64,000 nt of DNA from CAYPEL01 sp036479985 (GCA_965224815.1 CBDDAF010000003.1:1798001-1862000), one strand, 5' to 3'. Counted from the stretch's first letter, positions 1 to 10,572 are shown. Notes: a model not told the origin generated them from the letters alone. Numbers and translations: made by a program.

Positions 1-155
1 GCGCCATCGATGCACTGATTGATGAAGCCCTGCAAACGACCGGTGCCAGCACAATCAAGGACATGGGCAAGGTAATGGGCATACTCAAACCCAAGCTACA
101 AGGCCGCGCAGACATGAGCACAGTCAGCGGTCGCATCAAGTCCAAACTATCCTGA
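1..155 (+). CDS. yqeY: YqeY/GatB-YqeY domain protein, C-terminal part
   Basis: Reading from base 3 gives 50 codons, beginning AIDALIDEAL and ending GRIKSKLS before TGA. The ending matches the C-terminal helical domain shared by YqeY proteins and the GatB subunit of the tRNA-dependent amidotransferase, which is thought to bind tRNA. The N-terminus lies outside the window. The position directly before dnaG fits the common gammaproteobacterial order rpsU-yqeY-dnaG-rpoD. The cellular role of YqeY is not settled. Confidence 0.85.
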   Translation, partial: AIDALIDEALQTTGASTIKDMGKVMGILKPKLQGRADMSTVSGRIKSKLS

Positions 156-167
156 TATTTAGATTTT

Positions 168-187
168 AAAGGGGACAGACCCCTTTT
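168..187 (+). terminator. Short terminator-like hairpin between yqeY and dnaG
   Basis: A 7-bp stem (AAAGGGG with CCCCTTT) around the loop ACAGA is followed by T residues. It could end or attenuate yqeY transcription before dnaG. The core GGGGACAGACCCC also recurs as a dispersed intergenic motif in many proteobacterial genomes (from memory), so it may instead be a repeat relic. Confidence 0.45.
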
Positions 188-205
188 TTACTCTAAAATT
201 AACGC

Positions 206-1960
206 ATGTCCGGCCGCATCCCGCAAAGTTTTATTGACGATCTCATTAATCGTATCGATATTGTTGAAGTCATCGATACCCACGTGCCCTTGAAAAAAAC
301 CGGCCGTGACTTCTCAGCTTGCTGTCCGTTTCATAACGAAAAAACACCCTCTTTCACCGTCAGCCAGACAAAACAGTTTTTTCACTGCTTTGGCTGCGGT
401 GCACACGGCAGCGTGATTGGCTTTCTTATGGATTATGACCATTTGGAATTTCCGGAAGCCGTTGAAGAACTGGCGCGTATCGCAGGCATACCCGTGCCAC
501 GCGAGGCCGGCACTTATCCACAAAGCAAGCAACAAGGCCCGGATTTTTATGAAATTCTGGCTCAAGCAGACCGCTTTTATCAAACACAGTTACGCGAACA
601 CCCAGAAGCAAGCCGTGCCGTCGATTATTTAAAAAATCGCGGCCTGAGTGGTGAAATTGCCGCACGCTTTGATATGGGTTATGCCCCACCTGGCTGGGAT
701 GCATTGACCGCATCCCTGGACACAACAGCGCAAAAAACTGCCCATGAGTTAGGGCTACTGGTAGAACGCGATAATGGCGGCTTTTATGACCGCTTTCGTG
801 ACCGCATCATGTTTCCTATCCGTGACCGGCGTGGCCGCGTCATTGGTTTTGGCGGACGCGTTCTGGGGGACGAAAAACCCAAGTACATGAATAGCCCGGA
901 AAGTGCCGTCTTCCATAAAGGCCAGGAACTGTACGGCCTGTTTGAAGCCCGCAAACAGCAACGTGACCTGGATAGTTTGCTGGTCGTAGAAGGCTATATG
1001 GATGTCGTAGCGCTAGGTCAGCACGGTATCCATAATACTGTAGCAACGCTGGGAACTGCGACCACGGCTGAACATCTGGAACGTTTATACCGAGTTGTTG
1101 CTCAGGTTATTTTTTGTTTTGACGGTGACAACGCCGGGCGTAAAGCCGCCTGGCGGGCACTGGAAAATGCCTTACCCGTTATGCGCCAGGGGCGGGAAGC
1201 CAGGTTTCTATTCTTACCGGATGGCGAAGACCCGGATTCAATGGTGCGTAAGGAAGGCAAAGAACGTTTCCTGGAAAGGCTCGCGCAGTCTGTCCCACTT
1301 TCCGATTTTTTCTATGATGGCCTGAAACAACGCGTCGATACCCGCAGTAGCGATGGCCGTATACGGCTGGCTGATATGGCCCAACCGCTGCTGTTAAAGC
1401 TGCCTGACGATCTGTTTCGAGACATGATGCTAGAAAAGTTGGCAGAAATGACCCGTTTGAACAGCGCAACGATTCGGGAGCGCATCCTCAGCACAGACTT
1501 GAAACGGAACAATTCAGCACAAAGGCTGCCGAAACAGGAAGCGGGTCTCTCGCCCGTACGTACCGCGATCGGATTACTATTACACCAACCTGATCTGGCC
1601 CTAGTTGTAGATCTGCCTGCTAAATGGCAGATGCTCGAATTACCAGGCATAGCACTACTGGCTGAATTGCTCAAATTACTGCAAAACAATCCAACGATTC
1701 AGACCGGCGCCATACTTGAAAACTGGCGCGGTCGCCCCGATGAAAAGCACCTCGCAAAACTGGCCGCTATCCAGGTGGAAATAACCGAGGTCAAAAAGGA
1801 ATTTATTGATTCGTTAACACGTCTCGAAGAGAAATGGGTCGATCAACGCTGGGAAGTATTATTAGAACATCTTGCGGCCGGAAGCATGACAGAGGATCAA
1901 AAAAGTGAGTTTCAACAACTGCAAAAGGAACGCAATCCAAAAAACACTCAAGGAGGTTAA
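206..1960 (+). CDS. dnaG: DNA primase DnaG
   Basis: Makes the RNA primers for chromosomal replication and works with the DnaB helicase. Three domains are visible in 584 residues, close to the 581 of E. coli. The N-terminal zinc domain has ligands C40, H43, C61 and C64. The TOPRIM catalytic core has E262 in VVEGYMD and D306/D308 in FDGDNAGR, followed by LPDGEDPDS. The C-terminal part is the helicase-binding region. The start at MSGRIPQSFIDDL lines up with the family N-terminus, although no strong ribosome site precedes it. It forms the macromolecular-synthesis cluster with rpoD downstream. Confidence 0.97.
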   Translation: MSGRIPQSFIDDLINRIDIVEVIDTHVPLKKTGRDFSACCPFHNEKTPSFTVSQTKQFFHCFGCGAHGSVIGFLMDYDHLEFPEAVEELARIAGIPVPREAGTYPQSKQQGPDFYEILAQADRFYQTQLREHPEASRAVDYLKNRGLSGEIAARFDMGYAPPGWDALTASLDTTAQKTAHELGLLVERDNGGFYDRFRDRIMFPIRDRRGRVIGFGGRVLGDEKPKYMNSPESAVFHKGQELYGLFEARKQQRDLDSLLVVEGYMDVVALGQHGIHNTVATLGTATTAEHLERLYRVVAQVIFCFDGDNAGRKAAWRALENALPVMRQGREARFLFLPDGEDPDSMVRKEGKERFLERLAQSVPLSDFFYDGLKQRVDTRSSDGRIRLADMAQPLLLKLPDDLFRDMMLEKLAEMTRLNSATIRERILSTDLKRNNSAQRLPKQEAGLSPVRTAIGLLLHQPDLALVVDLPAKWQMLELPGIALLAELLKLLQNNPTIQTGAILENWRGRPDEKHLAKLAAIQVEITEVKKEFIDSLTRLEEKWVDQRWEVLLEHLAAGSMTEDQKSEFQQLQKERNPKNTQGG

Positions 1961-2027
1961 TGCTACAATTAAGAGTAGCAGAAATTTGGGTGATCAGTTA
2001 AAATGGTCGTTTGACTTTTTTTCGGCC

Positions 2028-2041
2028 TAATTGGCCAATTA
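2028..2041. promoter_or_regulatory. Perfect 14-bp palindrome in the rpoD leader
   Basis: TAATTGGCCAATTA reads the same on both strands and ends 17 bases before the rpoD start codon. An overlapping GGCC-TAATT-GGCC repeat lies at 2024-2035. It could be an operator or a leader hairpin near the ribosome site. No regulator is identified. Confidence 0.3.
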
Positions 2042-2058
2042 CGGGGTACACAACGTTG

Positions 2059-3888
<1,830 letters not shown>

Positions 3889-3898
3889 TTGTAATATT

Positions 3899-3927
3899 AC
3901 TGCCTCTGAACAGAGGCAGTATCTTTT
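3899..3927 (+). terminator. Rho-independent terminator of rpoD
   Basis: A perfect 10-bp stem (ACTGCCTCTG with CAGAGGCAGT, loop AA) is followed by a T-rich tract, 10 bases after the rpoD stop codon. Confidence 0.85.
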
Positions 3928-3969
3928 CTTCTATCCATCACTAATAAACTGTTAGAATACTTTTCTATT

Positions 3970-4046
<77 letters not shown>

Positions 4047-4092
4047 ATCAACAAGCTAATTCGAAAAGTGTGCAGTACTTTTTCATATTGGC

Positions 4093-5184
4093 TCATAAGC
4101 CACGCTCTTCCTGCTGTGTAATCAACCGAACAAGCGGTTCATTAATATAATAGTTTGTTCGGCCCATTTTATGTTTTGTCACAAAACCCTTGTTGGTCAG
4201 TTCATTCAGATATCGGGTTGCAGTTATGCGTGTGACCCCTAGTTGATCAACCACAAACTGTACTTTTGTGTAGGGATGAAAAAACAGATTGTTCAGTAAC
4301 TCCTGGCTGTAGATCTTAGGCAGTTCCGTTCGCATTTTTTGCTTTGCATCAGCTACAAGGGTTTTAATTTGATGGATAAATTCGATGGTTTCCCGTGCCG
4401 TTACTTCAATGCCCTTGATGATATACAGTATCCATTCTTCCCAGACGCCGTTATCGGCGACCGCTTGCAGCAAGCGGTAGTACTCTGATTTTGTACGCAC
4501 GATATAGCGGCTTAAATACAGAATAGGCAGATCCAGTAAGTTATTTTTTACCAGATAAAGGATATTGATAATCCGACCTGTACGTCCATTACCATCGTAG
4601 AAAGGATGGATACTTTCAAACTGGTGGTGGATGATGGCCATTTTTATTAGCGGGTCGAGTTCTGATCCTGCGTCGTCATTGATATAGGTCACCAGATTAT
4701 CCAGCAGTGCGCTGATCTCGTCAGGATGTTGCGGTGGTGTGTAGACCACTTCTCCTGTGGCTGTATTACCTATTACGGTTCCCGGTAGTTTTCGTAGTCC
4801 GGCTTTATCCGGCTCTATAATCGACTGGATGTTCAATATATCGTTAACGCGTATCAGGTCTGTGTTCTTTGTCTGCAGATAACTTTGTTGTAATGCAGCG
4901 CGATAGTTTTCAACTTCTTTGGCGGCCTGATTGACTTTCTCACCTTTGAGAATTTCGGCCCGAAACAATTCATCGTGGGTGGTAATAATGTTTTCAATCG
5001 CAGAACTGTCTTTTGCTTCCTGCATCGTCAATGATGAAATCAGTATGCCCTCATTGGGTATGGTTTGTGCGATGCCTTTTAATTCTGCAAGAAACCGGTG
5101 CGCTTTTGCCAGGCTCTTTAACACCCGCACGGACTCCAGCGCCGATTCTTCAGCAAGGGGCAATGGATTCAGAGATTCCGGCAT
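4093..5184 (-). CDS. Fic-domain AMP-transferase of the SoFic type, with C-terminal winged helix
   Basis: Fic enzymes usually transfer AMP to a hydroxyl group of a target protein. The catalytic motif HPFYDGNGRTGR runs from H193 to R204. An N-terminal inhibitory-helix motif (S60-x-x-x-E64-N65) marks a class II enzyme that restrains itself. The last ~60 residues form a winged-helix DNA-binding region (VQFVVDQLGVTRITATRYLNEL). Its 363 residues resemble Shewanella SoFic. Only a short intergenic stretch separates it from the tRNA. Repeats of ATGTATAGA upstream suggest self-regulation through the winged helix. Fic genes often travel with type I restriction loci, and an hsdM relic lies just upstream. 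The cellular target is unknown. Confidence 0.9.
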   Translation of the reverse strand: MPESLNPLPLAEESALESVRVLKSLAKAHRFLAELKGIAQTIPNEGILISSLTMQEAKDSSAIENIITTHDELFRAEILKGEKVNQAAKEVENYRAALQQSYLQTKNTDLIRVNDILNIQSIIEPDKAGLRKLPGTVIGNTATGEVVYTPPQHPDEISALLDNLVTYINDDAGSELDPLIKMAIIHHQFESIHPFYDGNGRTGRIINILYLVKNNLLDLPILYLSRYIVRTKSEYYRLLQAVADNGVWEEWILYIIKGIEVTARETIEFIHQIKTLVADAKQKMRTELPKIYSQELLNNLFFHPYTKVQFVVDQLGVTRITATRYLNELTNKGFVTKHKMGRTNYYINEPLVRLITQQEERGL

Positions 5185-5224
5185 CTGGGCATTACTAATT
5201 CAATCATTGAAATAGCAGCTTATC

Positions 5225-5276
5225 ATATGTATAGAATATTACATAATCTATACATATTGACGGTTAAATGTATAGA
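5225..5276. promoter_or_regulatory. Putative operator array of fic (ATGTATAGA repeats)
   Basis: An 11-bp inverted repeat has arms ATATGTATAGA at 5225-5235 and TCTATACATAT at 5247-5257, 11 bp apart. A further direct copy of ATGTATAGA lies at 5268-5276 and a reverse copy at 5403-5411. The first three copies begin at 5227, 5247 and 5268, about two helical turns apart, and lie 43-92 bp upstream of the fic start codon. The arrangement suits cooperative binding by a winged-helix protein, possibly Fic itself. The DNA-binding partner is inferred. Confidence 0.5.
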
Positions 5277-5632
5277 TTTTGGATGAAATCGCTTCACTTA
5301 TACCAATATTCCGCCCTTTACCTCCCTGTCTCAGGATCACAATGTCAATCTTAGGGTAAGTTTTCGACATAACTAAATTCTAATGTCTATTGCTATTGAT
5401 TTTCTATACATGTCTCACCGGAATCGATACGGGTGAAAATCAGAATGGCGGTTGAGACACCGGCATAGGGTTTAAACATACCGGAGGGCATAGAGATCAC
5501 AACATCGAGTTTTATTATTTAGTCTGATTTCACGCCTGAATGAAAGCTAGCTAATTAACCTGGATAATTTTAGTTTTGGTAGCAAACAAGACGGAATTTC
5601 TTTTAAGAGCAAGTTGCTGGGTATGACAGCCA
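5277..5632. other. Intergenic stretch between fic and the CAP gene holding gene debris
   Basis: No intact gene is seen. The only recognisable item is the hsdM relic at 5393-5509, plus one outlying ATGTATAGA copy at 5403-5411 that lies inside it. The remainder is AT-rich with stops in all frames. Confidence 0.6.
5393..5509 (-). pseudogene. Relic of a type I restriction-modification methylase (HsdM)
   Basis: Thirty-eight codons on the minus strand followed by TAG read LDVVISMPSG then MFKPYAGVSTAILIF and end near TCIENQ. FKPYAGVSTAILIFT is a hallmark stretch just after the catalytic region of HsdM subunits, which methylate adenine in type I systems. An in-frame stop lies immediately upstream (ctaaataataaa), and no DPPY-type catalytic motif or restriction or specificity subunit is nearby. 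This is therefore a remnant, not a small gene. Its presence beside fic suggests that a type I locus once stood here. Confidence 0.75.
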
Positions 5633-6352
5633 TTAATTCCTCGGCGTCGCGAAATTCTGTGTCCAGTAGATTGAAAAATCAGAACCGCTGACCTGATAAC
5701 TGGCTGCGCCCATTTCTGTGTAGACCGCATTCATAATATTGGCGCAGTGACCGGGACTGTCCATCCAGGCAGTCATGACGGACTGCACTGTTTGTTGACC
5801 ATCTGCAATATTTTCACCCACTGAAGACCAGTTGTAACCTGCGTTAGTGACGCGGTTTGAAGGGCTAAGACCGTCAGACCCGGTATGGTTGAAAAAATTA
5901 TTATCACCCATGTCCCGGTTATGCCCATCTGCGACACTGTCCAACGTACAGTGCCAACTTAAACGGGTTGTTGCTGAATAATTATCACTGCCACAACTTT
6001 GTGCGACTGCCCGGTTATCGTTGACGAGCGTGAGCATTTCCTTATCGGTAGTGGACATACACTGATCTACGACAGACTGCGGTGTATTACCAAGATTGTA
6101 TGCCGAATTACTATTTGTGGTGTCGGTGCCTCCTGAAGTATCCGGCGTCGAAGTATCTGTTGGGTTTGTGTCACTCTGATTTGCCGATTGATCACTAACC
6201 GCATCGTCAGAGCCTGACGATCCACCACAGCCAACCAGAAGCGTCATTGTTAAAGCAAGACTTACGGTTAGCATTAAGTGAGTAAGCTGAAAATTAAATG
6301 CCTTTAGCAGTCTGGAATCGGGTGTTTTTATCTGGGGAATTAAGAAATACAT
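5633..6352 (-). CDS. CAP/SCP-domain (YkwD-like) secreted lipoprotein
   Basis: A signal segment ends in the lipobox LVGC, followed by a Ser/Thr/Asp-rich linker of about 50 residues and a CAP domain. CAP landmarks are HNRDM, the GENIA motif and SPGHCANIM. Bacterial CAP proteins are extracytoplasmic and mostly of unknown function. The start is uncertain: an in-frame TTG lies at 6370, ATG at 6352 (used here, giving a long signal region) and ATG at 6274, just before the hydrophobic stretch. None has a clear ribosome site. Several cysteines could form disulfides. It has no obvious operon partner. Confidence 0.8.
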   Translation of the reverse strand: MYFLIPQIKTPDSRLLKAFNFQLTHLMLTVSLALTMTLLVGCGGSSGSDDAVSDQSANQSDTNPTDTSTPDTSGGTDTTNSNSAYNLGNTPQSVVDQCMSTTDKEMLTLVNDNRAVAQSCGSDNYSATTRLSWHCTLDSVADGHNRDMGDNNFFNHTGSDGLSPSNRVTNAGYNWSSVGENIADGQQTVQSVMTAWMDSPGHCANIMNAVYTEMGAASYQVSGSDFSIYWTQNFATPRN

Positions 6353-6510
6353 AGTTATAAATAGCGGCAATACTGTCAGAATATAAATAGAACATATTCA
6401 GTCAACTCATTCAGTGATAAGTTTCTCAGTACGGTAAGCTATTATTTATTGTGACAATAAAAACTGTCGCCTTCATGAGACAGTCAAAAATTTACCATAA
6501 AGCCGTTCTT

Positions 6511-6524
6511 TTGATCCATATCAA
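6511..6524. promoter_or_regulatory. FNR-type box upstream of the usp gene
   Basis: TTGATCCATATCAA matches the FNR/ANR consensus TTGAT-N4-ATCAA at all ten positions. Its centre is about 67 bp before the usp start codon. A weak -10 (TAGTCT, 6547-6552) sits 32 bp from the centre, the spacing of a class II FNR promoter. Usp genes are known FNR/ANR targets in other proteobacteria. The 230-bp gap around it shows nothing else recognisable. Confidence 0.75.
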
Positions 6525-6584
6525 GTCTTTCTAATATTCGATTGGTTAGTCTGTGGTTTCGATATTTCATATTGAGGCAGTAGT

Positions 6585-7469
6585 TTGGCATACACAATTC
6601 TAGTCCCCGTCGAAAACACCACCTGGAACAGTGGCTTTATTTCACACCTGAACCAACTTGCGAAGCGTGATGACTCGGGTTTCGTTTTGCTGCGAGTGCT
6701 GCCGGATCTGACAGGCATCAATGCAACGGAAATTGATCAATGCTTACTCGAAGCAGAAACCATGCTGGATAACTGCGCTAAACAGTTGGATATATCGAAT
6801 GATCGTATTTGGTTCAATCTTGAAATGGGCGACCCGGAAACGGTGATAACCCAACGTGCGATTATCGAAAAAGTTGATCTAATCGCCATGACGACGCATG
6901 CCCGTGCAGGCATGAGCCGGATGCTTGATGGCAGCGTGGCCGAATCAGTTATGCGTGTTGCACCTTGCCCGACGCTGTTATTTCATACTGATACGGCGCC
7001 GCACCCGGAACTGGAAAATGGACAGGTAATGCGCATTCTGGTGCCTATCGACACCAACCGTGAATCATCATACATCCTGGAATCTATTACTCAGCTAGTA
7101 CCAGCCAAGCACTGTGAAATTATACTTTACCATTCTTTCACAGGCACCTCTGAGGCTGATAATTCTGGCATAAGTATTAAAACTGAAAAAACCATCATCG
7201 AATTATGTAAACAACGATTTAAACAGCATGGCTATAAGGTAAGCAAAATTGTTTCCTCGTTTAAAAGCCCAGCTAGCGACATTATAAAAACCATTCATGA
7301 ACAGCAAATCGACCTGATCGCTATGGGTACACATGGTAGAAGTGGTTTATCACGGCTGCTATTCGGTTCGGTTGCTGAATCTGTTCTTCATCACAGTGCT
7401 TGCCCCCTGCTCGTGGTTTCAACTTCACCCACCCAGGAGTTTGAGTACAAGGAAAGATATATTGGTTAA
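6585..7469 (+). CDS. Tandem universal stress protein (UspA family)
   Basis: 294 residues hold two UspA folds, about 1-145 and 146-290. The C-terminal half carries the ATP-binding signature GTHGRSGLSRLLFGSVAESV. The N-terminal half has a related TTHARAGMSRMLDGSVAESV. Such proteins help survival under starvation or low oxygen, but their biochemical act is unclear. The start is a TTG, supported by GAGG seven bases before it. The perfect FNR-type box upstream suggests induction when oxygen falls. Confidence 0.9.
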   Translation: MAYTILVPVENTTWNSGFISHLNQLAKRDDSGFVLLRVLPDLTGINATEIDQCLLEAETMLDNCAKQLDISNDRIWFNLEMGDPETVITQRAIIEKVDLIAMTTHARAGMSRMLDGSVAESVMRVAPCPTLLFHTDTAPHPELENGQVMRILVPIDTNRESSYILESITQLVPAKHCEIILYHSFTGTSEADNSGISIKTEKTIIELCKQRFKQHGYKVSKIVSSFKSPASDIIKTIHEQQIDLIAMGTHGRSGLSRLLFGSVAESVLHHSACPLLVVSTSPTQEFEYKERYIG

Positions 7470-7539
7470 TGGGATGATTGTTGGCGGGATGCCAGCAGCG
7501 TGCAGGGATGCACCACCCTATTTTTAGACTAACAATTCC

Positions 7540-9375
7540 TCATTTCAACAAATCAACGTAACCCGCGTACCAAAACAGATCTGCCCCCAATAATTTCTTT
7601 ACCAGCTGCAGATGGGCCAACACTCTTTTTTGTAATTGCTTGTCATTTTTTAAAGATTTGCCAGTTAAAGCCAGGCTGCTCAGTACAGCAGATGCTGAAG
7701 GTAGTGAACTATCTGTGAAAGCAATGCTGCCACCCAGACCTGGCAAAATGTTTGTATCGGACTGGTACCAGCGATTACCGCGATAATATTTTTTCCATGC
7801 AATTTCTGTCAATTGATCACTGAGTTGAGCATATGACTTACCCGCCTCTATCAATGACCAATCCCGCAGACCTTTTGCGACTAACGCATAATCCTTGACA
7901 CTTGCTTGTCCTATTCCGCCTGATTTATCGGTCGCCCGTAACAGCCGCTTGCCATCCCACAATTGTTTAACCAGATAGTTCGCTAAACGGCTACCGGCTG
8001 CTTTATACTTTTTCTCGTCTGTTAGCTGACTTGCACGTGCAAGGGCGCTGAGAAAAAGTCCATTCCAGGCGGCCAGCTGCTTGTCATCAACTGGCAATGA
8101 ACGCTTCTCTCTTAATTTAAGCAGTTTTCCCTGGGCAGACTTTAGGTGTTTTTTCAGGATCTCTGGTTTCATGCCAAGCATATCAGCCAGTTTTGATAAA
8201 TCACTTTGGACAGTCGGCAGGTAACCATACTCTGTCACTGCATCACCCTGTAGAGACCAATAGACTGTCGCAATTTTTAATTCTTTCTGATTCAGGATAT
8301 TTTTTAGCTGCTCTGCAGTCCAGGAATAATAAAAGCCCTCGCGACCCTGGTCATCAACAGCCGAGAAGCTACCCACATAACCACCTGTACCTCCCGCCAT
8401 GTTTTCCAGTATAAAGTCCAGTGTTGAGAAGCCGGTTTCCAGATAATTTTCATTAGCCAGTTTTTCACCTGCGTTCAAGTACAGCAAAGCGAGTTGAGCA
8501 TTGTCATAGAGCATTTTCTCAAAATGCGGAAGCGTCCAGCCTGGATCTGTTGCATATCGAAAAAATCCACCGCCTATATGATCATGTAATCCAAGCTTTG
8601 CCATTTGATCAAGCGTAAGGCGAACAAAGGGCGCTAACACATGCTCTTTTTCACGCTTTACCAGATTAACAAGCTGTTGCAATTGAACTGTCATTGGGAA
8701 TTTGCTTTGGCGTCCAAAACCACCCGACATATCATCAGCCATTTCCAGACTGGAAGTTGTAAAAGCATCATCGGGAACTGTGCCAGTACCCGCCTGCTGT
8801 TGCATGACAGCCAACTTGGTTCGGATAATTTCTTCTGTGCCCTGGCGTGCCAGTTCAGCCAGACGTTCAGGTTCCTTCTGCCAGCGCTCAGACACATCTT
8901 TCAATAGAGTGTAGAAGCGTTGCTTTGGCAAATAGGTAAAGCCAATGAGTGGATAACCCTCTGGCGTTAAAATAACATTTAACGGCCAGCCGGCATGGCC
9001 GCGCGTTAACTCCACAAATTCAATCAAGTGAGCATCCAGTGCGGGCTCAAGTTCACGGTCAATCTTTACTGGCAGAAATTTTTGATTCAACAGCTCAGCT
9101 ACGTCTTCAGCTTTGTAACTCTCACGCTGCATAACATGGCACCAGTGACAGGAAAAGTAGCCACTTGAAATGAATAACAGGCGATTTTCTTTCTGCGCTT
9201 GTGTAAGTAGTGCAGACCGCCAGTCCTGCCATGCAACAGGATCATCGCCATGCATAGCCAGATAAGGGGAAGCGTGTGAGGCTAATTGATTGCTCAGCTC
9301 ACTTGTAGTGGCTGCACCTGCTGGTTGTGCGAGCAAAATAAAGAATACAACAATAGAATAAGTAAGCTGCGGCAT
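7540..9375 (-). CDS. Exported DUF255 (YyaL-type) thioredoxin-fold protein
   Basis: 611 residues from the chosen ATG, which begins a clear signal peptide (MPQLTYSIVVFFILLAQPAG, cleavage after AGA). The N-terminal third is a thioredoxin-like DUF255 domain with a CHWC motif (FSCHWCHVM) and GHAGWPLNVILTPEG. The rest resembles the alpha/alpha-toroid glycosidase-like region of YyaL/SPATA20 proteins (GGFFRYATDPGWTLPHFEKMLYDN). The substrate is unknown. A longer in-frame start at 9450 would overlap tatC and bury the signal peptide, so I rejected it. Export is notable because many homologues look cytosolic. Confidence 0.88.
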   Translation of the reverse strand: MPQLTYSIVVFFILLAQPAGAATTSELSNQLASHASPYLAMHGDDPVAWQDWRSALLTQAQKENRLLFISSGYFSCHWCHVMQRESYKAEDVAELLNQKFLPVKIDRELEPALDAHLIEFVELTRGHAGWPLNVILTPEGYPLIGFTYLPKQRFYTLLKDVSERWQKEPERLAELARQGTEEIIRTKLAVMQQQAGTGTVPDDAFTTSSLEMADDMSGGFGRQSKFPMTVQLQQLVNLVKREKEHVLAPFVRLTLDQMAKLGLHDHIGGGFFRYATDPGWTLPHFEKMLYDNAQLALLYLNAGEKLANENYLETGFSTLDFILENMAGGTGGYVGSFSAVDDQGREGFYYSWTAEQLKNILNQKELKIATVYWSLQGDAVTEYGYLPTVQSDLSKLADMLGMKPEILKKHLKSAQGKLLKLREKRSLPVDDKQLAAWNGLFLSALARASQLTDEKKYKAAGSRLANYLVKQLWDGKRLLRATDKSGGIGQASVKDYALVAKGLRDWSLIEAGKSYAQLSDQLTEIAWKKYYRGNRWYQSDTNILPGLGGSIAFTDSSLPSASAVLSSLALTGKSLKNDKQLQKRVLAHLQLVKKLLGADLFWYAGYVDLLK

Positions 9376-9409
9376 GTTTGCTACTTTTTCTGCCAATACA
9401 ATATATGGA

Positions 9410-10234
9410 TTAGTCGTCCATACTGTCCAGTTCACGCTCCATTTCATCATCGGTCATCGGACGATAGCTATCATCGTCCTGTTCTTTCGAAGAGGGTGCA
9501 AAGCGTTCCGCCAAAAACACACCGACTTCGAACAATAACCACATCGGAATCGCTAGTAGCGTTTGAGAAATGATATCGGGTGGCGTCAACAGCATACCCG
9601 CCACAAAAGCACCCACGATGACATACGCGCGTTTACCACGCAGTGTCTCTGGCTTGACTGCGCCGGTCCAGACTAACAGAACAACGGCAACCGGTATTTC
9701 AAAGGCAAAACCAAAAGCAAAAAACAGTGTTAACACGAAATCCAGATATCGGCTGATATCTGTCATTACCGCGACGCCTTCCGGTGCTGAATTAGCTAAA
9801 AATCCAAACACAAGTGGGAAAACAACAAAATATGCAAATGCCGCACCCGCATAGAACAACAAGGTACTCGACACTAATAAAGGATAAACCCGGCGTTTTT
9901 CGTGCTGATACAAACCTGGTGCAATAAATCCCCATGCCTGATACAGGATGTAAGGCATCGTCGCAAAGATCGCAACGACCATAGCCAGCTTGAAGGGAAT
10001 GAAAAATGGCGAAGCCACTTCGATGGCCACCATCGAACTGTCTGCTGGTAAGTGCGCGGTCAGTGGACCCGCCAGCGCCGCGAACAAAGCATTGGCAAAA
10101 GGCGTCAGCGCAATAAAAATAACAATAATTACCAAAATGACCCTTAATAGCCGGTCACGCAATTCAATTAAATGCGAAACGAAGGGTTGTTCTTCTGCCT
10201 GATCAGAGGGGGTTTGATTATCCGGCGCCGTCAT
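9410..10234 (-). CDS. tatC: Sec-independent translocase subunit TatC
   Basis: Multi-spanning inner-membrane receptor of the twin-arginine pathway, which binds folded precursors with an RR signal peptide. Family features are the N-terminal FVSHLIELRDRLLR motif, YQAWGFIAPGLYQHEKR and six hydrophobic segments. The C-terminus is an acidic tail (DDSYRPMTDDEMERELDSMDD). The start overlaps the end of tatB by 17 bp, so it is co-transcribed with tatA and tatB. Likely cargo here includes [Fe-S] and other cofactor proteins. Confidence 0.97.
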   Translation of the reverse strand: MTAPDNQTPSDQAEEQPFVSHLIELRDRLLRVILVIIVIFIALTPFANALFAALAGPLTAHLPADSSMVAIEVASPFFIPFKLAMVVAIFATMPYILYQAWGFIAPGLYQHEKRRVYPLLVSSTLLFYAGAAFAYFVVFPLVFGFLANSAPEGVAVMTDISRYLDFVLTLFFAFGFAFEIPVAVVLLVWTGAVKPETLRGKRAYVIVGAFVAGMLLTPPDIISQTLLAIPMWLLFEVGVFLAERFAPSSKEQDDDSYRPMTDDEMERELDSMDD

Positions 10235-10547
10235 GGGATTTATCAGTCAGCTCCTGTTTCTGATCTGGCTTTTCAGATGATGACGTCCTGGTTTCCTGTA
10301 ATGTCTGTTTGGTTTCTTCGATGATGTCGTACAATTCAGGTATTTCGGCCTGTTTAGCGAGTGTTTTTTTCAATTCATCCGCAGCCAACTCACGATCAAC
10401 ATCCGCTTTTACAGTTTGGACAAAACGACGCCCCTTGCCAACCCACAAACCAACAGTACGCGCCAACTTGGGTAGCCGCTCTGGCCCAACGACCAGCAAC
10501 GCTACAACCATGATGACTGCCAGTTCCCAAAAGCCGACGTCGAACAT
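10218..10547 (-). CDS. tatB: Twin-arginine translocase subunit TatB
   Basis: 109 residues with one N-terminal membrane helix (MFDVGFWELAVIMVVALLVV), the GPERLPKLARTVG hinge of TatB and a long amphipathic, charged cytoplasmic part. It forms the substrate receptor complex with TatC. It sits between tatA and tatC in the usual order, with 25 bp to tatA. Confidence 0.95.
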   Translation of the reverse strand: MFDVGFWELAVIMVVALLVVGPERLPKLARTVGLWVGKGRRFVQTVKADVDRELAADELKKTLAKQAEIPELYDIIEETKQTLQETRTSSSEKPDQKQELTDKSHDGAG

Positions 10548-10572
10548 TACACATGACCCACAAGCAAGTCAG

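Noticed and set aside
9376..9450. Longer start for the DUF255 protein
   Set aside because: It overlaps tatC and places the signal peptide internally.
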